NCBI RefSeq assembly: GCF_005818865.1
Contig: NZ_VBRY01000007.1
Span: 62,001 to 126,000 of the forward strand
Origin: Mariprofundus erugo
GTDB lineage: Bacteria; Pseudomonadota; Zetaproteobacteria; Mariprofundales; Mariprofundaceae
Reading direction: 5' to 3'
Length of the DNA: 64,000 nucleotides
A program made the position numbers and the translations under genes. Below are positions 52,319 to 61,421 of this stretch, in pieces. The notes beneath the pieces are model-generated. The model saw only the letters and a program-made list of their open reading frames with translations, searched no databases and was not told the origin of the DNA. Numbering within the stretch: position 1 is the stretch's first letter; each line of letters starts with the position of its first letter.

Positions 52319-53485
52319 ATGAAACTTTTTCCATGGTTCTACAGCGCGGCAGCGGTCATGCTGTTAAGCGCATGCAGCAATGCGAGTGATACCGGTATGT
52401 TGTCTCCCGAAGCCGCTGCAGCTGAAAAGGTGGCTGCCATTCAGCAGGCAATGGATCAGGCGATCGGAGCCCAAAAAGCGGCAGAGGTTGCCGACAGCAA
52501 CAGGCTGCAGGCCGAACAAAAAGCAGAGGTGAAGCGAGCTGCGGTTCAGGAAGCGATTGCACGCGCCGCCAAAGAGTCGGAGATGCTGAAAAAGAACGCC
52601 GAATCGAAGGCGCGCTGGGCTGCGATGACGCATGCTCATGAAACCGCAGCCAGAGAGGCGTTGTTGCAGGCGGCACTTGAGCAGGCCAATGCAGAGCGAC
52701 TGGTTGCCGAAAAAGCGGAGGCGGTGAAGGCTGCCATGATTCAGGTGGAGATCCGTAAGGAGATCGCCAGAAAAGCGATGGAGGAAAATATTGAGGCATC
52801 GCGTCAGGCGGCGCATGTGATTGAGGCTGAGCGCCTGGCGTCGGCCTCCATCGGGCTGGCCTATGCTGCGACCTCAGCTGCAGAGGTTGCGGCTCCGTCA
52901 ACGCCTGCTACTGTACGGGGAGTACCATCTCATGCCGGCTCATCAACAAGTCATGCCTCTGAAAAGAAGACGGTTGTCGCTACGGTGAAGCATGAGCCGG
53001 AAAAGCAGCAGATTGCTGCGGCTGAATCCCGCCCTGTCGCCAGGGGTGAGGCTGCCACCAGAAGTGAGGTGGCGGTCTCTTCACAGGCTGCAGCTGCTGC
53101 TCATCCGGTTGCGCTGCTTGCACAGGAAAGCAATGCCGAACGTGGTCATGACCTGGCCCGTAAATGTACGCTGTGCCATGCGCTGGATGCCGACAAGAAG
53201 TCAAAGTTCGGTCCGGGATTGTATGGGATCGTGGGGCAAAAAGCCGGCCGGACTGAGGGCTATCGCTATAGCGCTGCTTTGACGCAGGCCGATTTTACCT
53301 GGGATGCAGCGAAGCTCAGCGAGTGGGTTTGTAACTCCGAAAAAGCGGTGAAATCGCTGACAGGTGACAAGCAGGCGAGGACGAAAATGCCGGCACAGCA
53401 TGCTTGCGGACAGGACGCTGCCGATATCGTGGCCTATTTATCCAGCCTGAAGCCCCAGTTGACTGTGACGGCGCGGGCTGACTGA
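52319..53485 (+). CDS. Lipoprotein cytochrome c with long helical stalk
   Basis: 388 residues. A lipoprotein signal ends at Cys19 (VMLLSACS). An Ala/Glu/Lys-rich helical stretch (about 30-185) has coiled-coil character, and a low-complexity linker (185-270) leads to a class I cytochrome c domain (about 270-378). That domain has CTLCH (283-287), GPGLYGIVGQKAG, and ligand Met357 in KMPAQ. Two further cysteines (338 and 363) could form a disulfide. The stalk is long enough to hold the haem far from the lipid anchor. It may carry electrons across the periplasm; partners unknown. AGGAG precedes ATG 52319. Confidence 0.9.
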   Translation: MKLFPWFYSAAAVMLLSACSNASDTGMLSPEAAAAEKVAAIQQAMDQAIGAQKAAEVADSNRLQAEQKAEVKRAAVQEAIARAAKESEMLKKNAESKARWAAMTHAHETAAREALLQAALEQANAERLVAEKAEAVKAAMIQVEIRKEIARKAMEENIEASRQAAHVIEAERLASASIGLAYAATSAAEVAAPSTPATVRGVPSHAGSSTSHASEKKTVVATVKHEPEKQQIAAAESRPVARGEAATRSEVAVSSQAAAAAHPVALLAQESNAERGHDLARKCTLCHALDADKKSKFGPGLYGIVGQKAGRTEGYRYSAALTQADFTWDAAKLSEWVCNSEKAVKSLTGDKQARTKMPAQHACGQDAADIVAYLSSLKPQLTVTARAD

Positions 53486-53570
53486 AAAAAACACCGGACG
53501 GTTGTGATTGTATCACGCGCACGCACACCTTCAGCTATAATGGGCTCATATGATGTTGCAGGAGTCTGTC

Positions 53571-54038
53571 ATGCGTGTGAAAGGGAACATACTGGTAGCA
53601 ACCGATTTTTCCGAGCCCTCATCCGAAGCCTTGCGCCGGGCGGTAACATTGGCCCGACAATATGGGGCAGACGTGCATCTGTTGCATGTGATGGAGCCGG
53701 CGGTTTTCTTTGAGACGGACCTGCTGACGGTTCCGCCTCTGGGGGAGGTGACCGAGGCGATACGGCGCGGGGCGGAATCGCGATTGCATCAACAGGCGAA
53801 ACTGGTTGATTTTGATGTGACAACCCATCTGCTGGAGTCGATGGGGGCGCCCGCCGGTACGATTTGTTCGTTTGCAGCAACGTTGCCGGCGGCACTGATT
53901 GTTGTGGGGCGCCAGGGTGTGCGTGGCGCGATCGAACAGCTGCTTATCGGCTCTACCGCCGAGCGGGTGGTGCGTCATGCGCCGTGTTCGGTCCTGGTGA
54001 CGATGCCGCACGGCCTTTTTGGTGATGTCGCCTCATGA
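53571..54038 (+). CDS. Universal stress protein, UspA family
   Basis: 155 residues with a single Usp fold: NILVATDFSEPSSEALRRAV, ADVHLLHVMEP, and the nucleotide-loop region VVGRQGVRGAIEQLLIGSTAERVVRHAPCSVLV, where the spacing of the ATP-binding glycines is one residue longer than the textbook motif. AGGAG lies 6 nt before ATG 53571. Usp proteins modulate stress survival; no specific role can be assigned. Confidence 0.93.
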   Translation: MRVKGNILVATDFSEPSSEALRRAVTLARQYGADVHLLHVMEPAVFFETDLLTVPPLGEVTEAIRRGAESRLHQQAKLVDFDVTTHLLESMGAPAGTICSFAATLPAALIVVGRQGVRGAIEQLLIGSTAERVVRHAPCSVLVTMPHGLFGDVAS

Positions 54039-54079
54039 CCCGGATGACCATGATCCGGTTTTGATTACGGCAGGTTGTT

Positions 54080-54883
54080 GTGAAGTGTCACCGCTATCAT
54101 GGGCGGCAGGCCAGCCTGCCTGATCCGCAGCTGCCATGGCGCCAATATGCATCGTTATATCTTCGTGTTTTACTCATGCAGGCGGATCATGCGTTTTACC
54201 GTCTCTCCATACGCGGCAAAAATCATGCATTACACGACTTCCGGGTGGCCGTGCGGCAGCTGCATACCTGGTTTTCCATGCCCTCGTTTGTGGGCGAGCC
54301 GGATGCGAAGCTGCTGAAAAAACTGAAGGGGTGCCTGAAGCATACCAACCGGGCCCGCGATACCGTGGTGCACAATCGATGGTTGAAAAAACATGGTTAT
54401 CATTATCGATTTCGCCATCATGGTGATATTGCTCCGGCTGGCTGGCCGAAGCTGAGGCGGCGGATCAGGAGTGCCATTGATGCGCTCGGGGCGGGCCATT
54501 CGGATGCCGACAGTTCATTCGCTACCTATGCCGCTATTGTCCGGCGATTATGGCTGCACTCATTCATCCTTCGCCTTGCGGCCGTGCACGGCGCTGATGA
54601 TGCCGCGATTCACCGCTGCAGGATTCTGGCCAAACGTTTGCGCTATCTGCTGGAGCCACTGGCGCGATCGGATCGCCGCCTGGAGCAGCAGGTGTTGGCC
54701 CTGAAACGATTTCAGGATCATGCCGGTCAGCTTCATGACCTGGCTCAATTGCGGATGCGCCTGCCTTCATTGCCGGGCGTGGACGATGTGATCGGGCAGG
54801 AGACAGCCGCTCTCTTTGAGTCGTTTGAGCTGCGTTATCTGCAGGTGGCCGGGCGCCTGCCGGATGACGTGGCGTGGCTGTGA
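54080..54883 (+). CDS. CHAD-domain protein
   Basis: 267 residues, basic and His/Arg-rich. The CHAD domain has its conserved helices VHDFRVAVRQLHTWF-like (LHDFRVAVRQLHTW), LKHTNRARD and CRILAKRLRYLLEPL, plus FQDHAGQLHDL. CHAD domains bind inorganic polyphosphate through these Lys/Arg surfaces. A PPK2 gene lies 2.5 kb upstream. GTG start at 54080, 41 nt after the uspA gene. Confidence 0.92.
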   Translation: MKCHRYHGRQASLPDPQLPWRQYASLYLRVLLMQADHAFYRLSIRGKNHALHDFRVAVRQLHTWFSMPSFVGEPDAKLLKKLKGCLKHTNRARDTVVHNRWLKKHGYHYRFRHHGDIAPAGWPKLRRRIRSAIDALGAGHSDADSSFATYAAIVRRLWLHSFILRLAAVHGADDAAIHRCRILAKRLRYLLEPLARSDRRLEQQVLALKRFQDHAGQLHDLAQLRMRLPSLPGVDDVIGQETAALFESFELRYLQVAGRLPDDVAWL

Positions 54884-54974
54884 GTGCCGTGACCGTAGGC
54901 GGGGCGGCGGCGGTTATGCAGTATGTCTGTGGCGGCGAATTGCCATCGTCGGGCAGATTTCTATAGTCGGCACG

Positions 54975-55157
54975 ATGATTATCGTGCTGTTTTTACTCTT
55001 CTCCATACCGATCGGCCTTTTTTCCGGCTGGTTTGCCTGGAAGGCGTTTCGGGTCGGCAAGCGGCGGGTTGGCTGGGGAATGTGCTGGCTCTCCCTGTTC
55101 AGCTTTGCATCTGCTCTGGTCGTGGCGCTGTGGGTTTATGCGGTTTCGGTGAGTTGA
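54975..55157 (+). CDS. Small two-helix membrane protein
   Basis: 60 residues. Two hydrophobic helices (about 2-22 and 35-56) are joined by a basic loop (KAFRVGKRRVGWG). No recognised family. The frame extends upstream, but the portion before ATG 54975 is not hydrophobic and partly overlaps the CHAD gene. No strong ribosome-binding site. Confidence 0.45.
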   Translation: MIIVLFLLFSIPIGLFSGWFAWKAFRVGKRRVGWGMCWLSLFSFASALVVALWVYAVSVS

Positions 55158-55287
55158 TCCTGTATGGTGGTGCTGATTGACCGGTGCCATCACGGCGGAG
55201 AGATGCTGCTGATTTTCCACTGTGCATTGACCTTGCTGTGATGCGGGACATACTTACACCAAATCAGATGCGGAGGGAGCGGATAAG

Positions 55288-56241
55288 ATGGGGCAGCACA
55301 TTTGTATCATCGGCGGCAGCGGATTTGTAGGGCGGGCGATCGCCAGACAGGCGATTGCGGCAGGACATCGGGTGACTGTGGGGTGCCGCCATCCGGAGAG
55401 GGCGCGTGATATGCTGGTCGACGGAGTTCGGCTGGTGAAGATCGATGTCGTGGATGGACGCGGTATCGATGAGGCCATGAGCGGTTGCGATGCGGTAATC
55501 TATCTTGTCGGCCTGCTGTTTGAGCGGGGGCGCTACAGTTTTCAGGCAGCTCACGTGGATGGTGTCGAGCATGCGCTTGCCGCGGCCAAACGGACCGGTG
55601 TTGGCCAGTTTCTGCATATGAGTGCACTCGGCGCCGGTGATGTGGCTGATAGCCGTTACGCGACGACCAAGGGTGAGGCTGAAGGCCGCGTGCGCGCATC
55701 GGGGTTGAACTGGACGATCTTCCGTCCTTCCATTATTTATGGTGCAGGCGATTCTTTTTTCAATAAATTCAAGGCGATGAGTGCTTCGCTGCCGGTGTTG
55801 CCGGTGATCAGCGGAGAGACCCGTTTTCAGCCGGTATGGGTTGAGGATGTGGCGCGTGCTTTTGTCGCGGCGATTGGTAACCGTCATGTTTCAGGTCAGT
55901 GCTATGCGCTGGGAGGTCCTGCCACCTACAGTCTGCAGCAGTTGCTGCAGATGATGCTGGCCGAGCTGGGGCGCGAGCGCATGCTGCTGCCACTGCCGGG
56001 AGCAGCAGCCGGCTTGCTGGCCACGGTCGGCAGCTTTTTGCCAACACCGCCGCTGACCAGGGATCAGCTGGTGTTGCTGGGACATGATAATGTTGTGGCC
56101 GGCGAAGCCTTCCCGGCGTTGTTCGGTCAGGCCGCCCGGCTTGAAGATGTGTTGCCAACCTTCATCGGTGGTAATCAGGCCGATACTCTGCAGCAGCAGA
56201 TGGATCTCTCCCGTCGTCGTTATCGCAAGGGTGGCATTTGA
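55288..56241 (+). CDS. NDUFA9-like NAD(P)-binding protein (atypical SDR)
   Basis: 317 residues. The glycine-rich nucleotide loop is IIGGSGFVGRAIARQAI, with the middle GVGQFLHMSALGA, YATTKGEAEGRVRASGLNWTIFRPSIIYG and VWVEDVARAFVAAI. This is the atypical-SDR branch related to the complex I subunit NDUFA9, seen in many proteobacteria outside nuo operons. Possible roles are quinone or lipid chemistry. Overlaps plsY by 4 nt. Confidence 0.9.
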   Translation: MGQHICIIGGSGFVGRAIARQAIAAGHRVTVGCRHPERARDMLVDGVRLVKIDVVDGRGIDEAMSGCDAVIYLVGLLFERGRYSFQAAHVDGVEHALAAAKRTGVGQFLHMSALGAGDVADSRYATTKGEAEGRVRASGLNWTIFRPSIIYGAGDSFFNKFKAMSASLPVLPVISGETRFQPVWVEDVARAFVAAIGNRHVSGQCYALGGPATYSLQQLLQMMLAELGRERMLLPLPGAAAGLLATVGSFLPTPPLTRDQLVLLGHDNVVAGEAFPALFGQAARLEDVLPTFIGGNQADTLQQQMDLSRRRYRKGGI

Positions 56242-56846
56242 GTCTCGAATTTATCTGCGCTCTTTGCGCCGCCTATCTGCTTGGTGCCGTTCCCTTTGGT
56301 CTTGTGTTAACAAAAGCGCTGGCGAAACGGGATCCCCGTGAACATGGCAGCGGCAATATCGGGGCTACTAATGCCATGCGAACGGGGGGTAAGCTGGTGG
56401 GTGCCCTGACGCTGCTGGCTGATATTCTCAAGGGGTCGATTCCGGTGCTGCTGGCGATCTATGCGGGGCTGACGGAAAGCGCAATTGCAGCGATTGCTGC
56501 GGTGACGTTTCTGGGCCACATCTTTCCTGTCTATCTGCGCTTCAGGGGTGGCAAGGGTGTGGCCACGATGCTGGGTGTCATGTTGCCATGGCAGCCACTG
56601 GTGGCCGGTATCGGCGTGGTGATCTGGTTGCTGGCACTGAAAGTCAGTCGTTATGTCTCGTTGTCATCGATCCTGGCCGCTGTTTCGCTGCCATTGCTGA
56701 TTGTCTGGAGTGGCGGTTCGATGCCGGCACTCGAAGTCGGCATACTTATTGCGTCACTTGTAACGCTCAAGCATGCCTCGAATATCAAACGATTGCTTAA
56801 CGGTACCGAGCCTGCCACCGGCTCCGGCCGGCAAGCAAAGCAGTAA
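56238..56846 (+). CDS. plsY: Glycerol-3-phosphate acyltransferase PlsY
   Basis: 202-residue inner-membrane enzyme acylating glycerol 3-phosphate (from GpsA) with acyl-phosphate. The three motifs are intact: GSGNIGATNAMR, GHIFPVYLRFRGGKGVAT and LKHASNIKRLLNGTE. The start is TTG 56238, in a TTGA overlap with the preceding stop. Confidence 0.96.
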   Translation: MSLEFICALCAAYLLGAVPFGLVLTKALAKRDPREHGSGNIGATNAMRTGGKLVGALTLLADILKGSIPVLLAIYAGLTESAIAAIAAVTFLGHIFPVYLRFRGGKGVATMLGVMLPWQPLVAGIGVVIWLLALKVSRYVSLSSILAAVSLPLLIVWSGGSMPALEVGILIASLVTLKHASNIKRLLNGTEPATGSGRQAKQ

Positions 56847-56909
56847 CAGGCTTGAGCACATACAAAATGGCGGGCAGGGGACTCCCTGTTTTCGTTGCGG
56901 AGGTCATTG

Positions 56910-57953
56910 ATGAGATTTAGGTGCCTGTCTCTGCTGTTGGGTTTTGTGGTGCTGTTGTCACTGGCACCTGTCGTGGTTGTACAGGCAGCAACGCCTGATG
57001 CAGTCGTGGCGGCCAGAAATGATTTGCCGCAGCCGTATATTGTTAAGAAAGGCGATACCTTGTGGGATATCGCCAATTATTTCTTTCGTGATCCGCATCA
57101 GTGGCTGAAAATATGGGAGAAAAACCTCTATATCACCAACCCGGACCTCATTTATCCCGGTAACAAAATCTGGTTCAATCCGCAGGCACGGACAGCCGGT
57201 GGTTTGACGACAGTCAGGCCGACACCGCAGGTCATCATCAAACCGGTGGAACGTCTTGAGAAACCTGTAGACTCGACCATGGCAGTGACCATTCTGGAAC
57301 GTCAGGACTTTATTCTGCCGGGAGAGGAGCAGGGGATGGGGCATATTCTGGCCTCGCCCGATGAGCGGTTGAATTATGGCGTGCATGACCGGGTGTATCT
57401 GAAGCTTGATCAGCCGGTCAAGGCGGGAACGATGCTGGATGTGTTCCGTACTACCGATCGCGTGCGGGATCCTGCAAATGGTCAGTCGCTTGGTTTGCTG
57501 GTGCAGCATATGGGCCGGGTGGAGGTTCAGTCGGAGGAGAACGGCGTTTACCGTGCTGTGGTCGTCAGGGCCTTTGAAGAGATTTCACGTGGAGATCGCC
57601 TTAAGCTCGCGCACACGGTTGATGCGCAGCTGCACCTCATATCGCCTGAGTCGACATTGTCCGGCCGCGTGGTCTATGTGCGCAATGGCGGCCATGAGGC
57701 GGCCCAGAATCAGGTGATTGGTATTACCCTCGGTGAAGAGAGCGGTGTGAAAGCGGGTATGCAACTGCAGATTCGACGGGCCGGCCGGGTCATGATCGAT
57801 CGCACCAGCGGGCAGCCGGTTGAACTGCCATCTGAAAAAATTGGCGATATTCTCGTCCTGTTGCCACAGGCACACGCCTCCATTGCACTGATTACCGCAT
57901 CCACCGCTCCGATCAATGTCGGGGATACGGTGTTTGGTGAGCCCTCCCGCTAG
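56910..57953 (+). CDS. Secreted LysM-domain protein
   Basis: 347 residues. A signal peptide (about 1-27) is followed by one LysM-type domain (about 40-95; PYIVKKGDTLWDIANYFFRDP ending GNKIWFNP) and a large C-terminal beta-rich region of unknown fold with repeated GDR/GDT-like turns. LysM binds peptidoglycan. Such proteins often stand upstream of dprA in proteobacteria, as here (36 nt gap). GGAGG precedes ATG 56910. Confidence 0.9.
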   Translation: MRFRCLSLLLGFVVLLSLAPVVVVQAATPDAVVAARNDLPQPYIVKKGDTLWDIANYFFRDPHQWLKIWEKNLYITNPDLIYPGNKIWFNPQARTAGGLTTVRPTPQVIIKPVERLEKPVDSTMAVTILERQDFILPGEEQGMGHILASPDERLNYGVHDRVYLKLDQPVKAGTMLDVFRTTDRVRDPANGQSLGLLVQHMGRVEVQSEENGVYRAVVVRAFEEISRGDRLKLAHTVDAQLHLISPESTLSGRVVYVRNGGHEAAQNQVIGITLGEESGVKAGMQLQIRRAGRVMIDRTSGQPVELPSEKIGDILVLLPQAHASIALITASTAPINVGDTVFGEPSR

Positions 57954-57989
57954 CAAAACGCTGATTTTCCCGCTGCGACTGTACGGGCT

Positions 57990-59132
57990 ATGGCTGTAAT
58001 GGTTCAGTCCAGTGGTGCGGCCTTCTCATCGGCCAGAGCTGCCCGATGGTTAGAGCTGGCGCTGGTTCATGGCGTCGGGCCCATGCTCGGACGTCGACTG
58101 GTTGCTGCCTTTGGTGGGATTGAGCCTCTGTTGGCGGCTGCTGAGACCGGTTTGCCATCGGTGCCCGGTGTTGGTCCGCAACTGTCAGCAGCATTGGCGC
58201 ATGGTCATAAAGATGAGGCGCTGGCTCTGTTGGCCCGGTGTGAGGCAGCAGGAATCGGTGTGATTTGTCCGGATGATGATCTGTGGCCGCCATCGTTCGA
58301 GCTGCTTGAAGATGCGCCGCTGTTACTTTTTGTTAAAGGCAACCCCTCCGTGCTGGGCGGCGAGCGCATGCTGGCCGTTGTCGGGGCGCGCAAAGCCAGT
58401 CGTGAAGGCGTGTTATTGACCCGCCGCTGGAGTCATTATCTGGCCAGCCACGGCGTATCGGTTGTCAGTGGTATGGCCGCAGGGATTGATGCCGCCGCTC
58501 ACGGTGGTGCACTTGAGGCTGAAGGGATTACGGTGGCGGTGCTGGGTTGCGGATTGCTTGCCCTGAACGGGGAGCAGCCTCGTCAGGTGGAGGCGGTAGC
58601 CCGGCAGGGCTGTGTGGTTTCGGAGTTTTTTCCGGCGCAATCGGCCCGTCCTGAATACTTTCCCCGTCGCAACCGGATTATTGCCGGCCTGGCACAGGCA
58701 ACCCTGGTGATGGAGGCGGATCTCCGTTCGGGGTCGCTGATCACTGCCCGTCTGGCCGCCGAATACGGACGGGAGGTATTTGCCGTGCCCGGCTCAGTGC
58801 TCGGCAGTGCCCATGCAGGTTGTCATCAGCTGATTCGTGATGGTGCAGTGCTGGTTGAGCAGGCCGATCAACTGCTGCAGCAGATGGGGTGGCAGGGGGC
58901 GGATTTGCCCTCCCGGAACAGAAAAATGGAGTACAATCCGGTCGATGCTCAGGAGGCTGCTGTGCTGGCCGCTCTTGCCGGTGGCGCGTTGCATCTTGAT
59001 TCGATGGCGGAAACTTGCGGCTTGACCCTGCCGGAGCTTTCCCCCATCTTGCTGCGCCTTGAGTTGCAGGGGGTTGTTGAGCGCCTGCCTGGCAGCCGCT
59101 ACCTGTTAGCCTCGGAGTTGTGCAAAACATGA
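57990..59132 (+). CDS. dprA: DNA processing protein DprA
   Basis: 380 residues: an N-terminal SAM/helix-hairpin region (VHGVGPMLGRRLVAAFGG), the Rossmann-like DprA core (VVGARKASREG, VVSGMAAGIDAAAHGGAL, FFPRRNRIIAGLA, VMEADLRSGSLITARLAAEYGREVFAVPG) and a C-terminal winged-helix (about 325-375). It loads RecA onto incoming single-stranded DNA in natural transformation. Overlaps topA by 4 nt. Confidence 0.95.
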   Translation: MAVMVQSSGAAFSSARAARWLELALVHGVGPMLGRRLVAAFGGIEPLLAAAETGLPSVPGVGPQLSAALAHGHKDEALALLARCEAAGIGVICPDDDLWPPSFELLEDAPLLLFVKGNPSVLGGERMLAVVGARKASREGVLLTRRWSHYLASHGVSVVSGMAAGIDAAAHGGALEAEGITVAVLGCGLLALNGEQPRQVEAVARQGCVVSEFFPAQSARPEYFPRRNRIIAGLAQATLVMEADLRSGSLITARLAAEYGREVFAVPGSVLGSAHAGCHQLIRDGAVLVEQADQLLQQMGWQGADLPSRNRKMEYNPVDAQEAAVLAALAGGALHLDSMAETCGLTLPELSPILLRLELQGVVERLPGSRYLLASELCKT

Positions 59133-61387
59133 GTGCAGTAGTCGTGGTGGAGTCTCCCGCCAAAGCTAAAACCATCGAAAAATACCTGGGTAAAGGCTAT
59201 AAGGTCCTCGCCTCATACGGGCATGTGCGTGCGTTTCCCAAAAAAGATGGTTCGGTGGATCCCAATCAGGACTTTCTGATCAAATATGAAGTCATCGCGG
59301 ATAAAAAGAAGCGTCTGGACGCAATAGACAAGGCGCTGGAGAAGGCGGATACGCTGATTCTGGCAAGCGATCTGGATCGCGAGGGTGAGGCGATTGCCTG
59401 GCATGTGGCTGAGGTACTGCGTGAGCGGGGCTCGCTGCAAGGCAAAACAATTCAGCGTATTACCTTTAATGAAATCACCAAGAAAGCGATTCAGGAGGCG
59501 GTTGCCAATCCCGGCACGATGGATATGCAGCTGGTTGATGCCCAGCAGGCACGCAGTGCGCTGGATTATCTGGTGGGCTTTACTCTGTCGCCGCTGCTGT
59601 GGCGCAAGATTCGCAGCGGGCTCTCTGCCGGCCGTGTGCAGTCGGTGGCGCTGAGGCTGATTTGTGAACGGGAACAGCATATTCGCGAGTTCAAGGCAAA
59701 AGAGTTCTGGACGATTGATGCAACCTGTCTGACGGCAGCAGGTGCCGTGCCGTTTGATGCGCAGTTGCATGCGGTGGATGGAGAAAAACTCGGCAAATTT
59801 GCCATTACCGATGGTGTGTCGGCCAAAACGATGGCCGGCCGGGTTGAACGCGGATCATTCCAGGTTGCATCCGTTGATAAAAAGCAGGTGCGCCAGCAGC
59901 CGTCCCCGCCATTTATTACGACCACATTGCAGATGGATGCATCGCGCAAGCTTGGCTTTACCGCCCGCAAAACCATGCAGGTTGCCCAGAAGCTGTATGA
60001 AGGAATCGAGGTGGATGGCGAACCGGTCGGTTTGATCACCTATATGCGTACCGACTCTCTCACCCTCTCCGAGGATGCGCTTGTCGAGATGCGCAGCCAT
60101 ATTCAGCAGACTTATGGTGATGCGTATCTGCCGGATAAACCGCGTCGCTTCAAGACCAACAGCAAAAATGCCCAGGAGGCGCATGAGGCGATTCGCCCGA
60201 CGGCAATTTCCCGCACGCCTGAGGCGCTGAAGTCGGTCCTCGATGCCGATGAGTGGAAGCTTTACAAGCTGATCTGGAAGCGGGCACTTGCATCGCAGAT
60301 GGAGGCGGCGGTGCTGGATCAGGTGCGGGCGGACCTGGAAAGCGGTGGTCTTTCGTTGCGCGCCAACGGATCGACGCTGGCTTTTCCCGGTTTTCGCACC
60401 CTTTATATTGAAGGTACCGACGAGCCGGCCAAGCAGGACGGAGAGCGCTTGCTGCCACCACTGGCAGTCGGCGATCAGATTGAGGTCAAACAGGCGGATG
60501 CCAGACAGCACTTTACCGAGCCCAAGCCCCGTTTCTCCGAGGCTACGCTGGTAAAAGAGCTTGAGGCCGATGGCATCGGGCGCCCGTCCACCTATGCCAA
60601 TATTCTTAATGTACTCAGAGAGCGAAAGTATGTTGAGATGGAGAAAAAGCGTTTTGTACCGACCGATGTCGGCGAATGGGTGAACAAGTTCCTTGTCGGC
60701 TCCTTCAGCGACATTGTTGCCCCCAAATTTACCGCAGAAGTGGAAGACCGGCTGGATGCGGTGGCGCGCGGTGAAGAGGGGTGGAAGCCTGTGCTGCGCG
60801 AGTTCTGGGCTCCGTTCAAGGAGGCCGTGGACAAGGCGCTTGGTGCCGAGCGCCCGGCAGAAGAGACCGATGAGACCTGTCCTGAGTGCGGTAAGCCGAT
60901 GGCGATCAAGCTCGGCCGATATGGCAAGTTCCTCGCCTGCACCGGTTATCCGGCCTGCAAGCATGCCCGGCCGATGAATGGCAGCAGTGAGCCGGAAGAG
61001 CCCGAGCTTTCTGATAAGCTATGCGACAAGTGTCAGTCGCCGATGGTGATCAAGCACGGACGCTTCGGAAAGTTTCTCGGCTGTTCGGCCTATCCGAAAT
61101 GTAAAAATATTCAGCCAATGGAAAAACCCGAGGATACCGGTGTGCGTTGCCCGGAGTGCGGAGAAGGTACCTTTCTGGTCAAGAAGTCGCGTCGGGGCAA
61201 GGTGTTCTACTCCTGTTCCGCCTATCCGAAATGCAAGAATGCCTTGTGGAACAAGCCGATTGCCCAGCCTTGCCCGGCCTGTGGTGCCTCGTTTGTGACC
61301 GAGAAAATATCCAAGCGGAATGGCACAGAGCACCTTTGTGCCAGCGAAGGCTGTGGCTGGAAAGAGCAGGTGGCCGAGGCTGAGTAA
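59129..61387 (+). CDS. topA: DNA topoisomerase I
   Basis: 752 residues. The TOPRIM domain (VVVVESPAKAKTIEKYLG; ASDLDREGEAIAWH) is followed by the type IA core with the active-site tyrosine in GLITYMRTDSL. Three C-terminal zinc-finger repeats of the topoisomerase type (CPECGKPM, CDKCQSPM, CPECGEGT) and a fourth Cys cluster (CPACGASF...CASEGCGW) complete it. It relaxes negative supercoils. ATG 59129 sits in the dprA stop (ATGA); GTG 59120 is a less likely start. Confidence 0.97.
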   Translation: MSAVVVVESPAKAKTIEKYLGKGYKVLASYGHVRAFPKKDGSVDPNQDFLIKYEVIADKKKRLDAIDKALEKADTLILASDLDREGEAIAWHVAEVLRERGSLQGKTIQRITFNEITKKAIQEAVANPGTMDMQLVDAQQARSALDYLVGFTLSPLLWRKIRSGLSAGRVQSVALRLICEREQHIREFKAKEFWTIDATCLTAAGAVPFDAQLHAVDGEKLGKFAITDGVSAKTMAGRVERGSFQVASVDKKQVRQQPSPPFITTTLQMDASRKLGFTARKTMQVAQKLYEGIEVDGEPVGLITYMRTDSLTLSEDALVEMRSHIQQTYGDAYLPDKPRRFKTNSKNAQEAHEAIRPTAISRTPEALKSVLDADEWKLYKLIWKRALASQMEAAVLDQVRADLESGGLSLRANGSTLAFPGFRTLYIEGTDEPAKQDGERLLPPLAVGDQIEVKQADARQHFTEPKPRFSEATLVKELEADGIGRPSTYANILNVLRERKYVEMEKKRFVPTDVGEWVNKFLVGSFSDIVAPKFTAEVEDRLDAVARGEEGWKPVLREFWAPFKEAVDKALGAERPAEETDETCPECGKPMAIKLGRYGKFLACTGYPACKHARPMNGSSEPEEPELSDKLCDKCQSPMVIKHGRFGKFLGCSAYPKCKNIQPMEKPEDTGVRCPECGEGTFLVKKSRRGKVFYSCSAYPKCKNALWNKPIAQPCPACGASFVTEKISKRNGTEHLCASEGCGWKEQVAEAE

Positions 61388-61421
61388 CAGGCGATCTGCA
61401 GCGTGCGATGACGATGCCTTT

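Noticed and set aside
59855-60964. Long minus-strand open frame (369 codons) opposite topA
   Set aside because: Shadow of the conserved topoisomerase gene; no ribosome-binding site and no recognisable domain.
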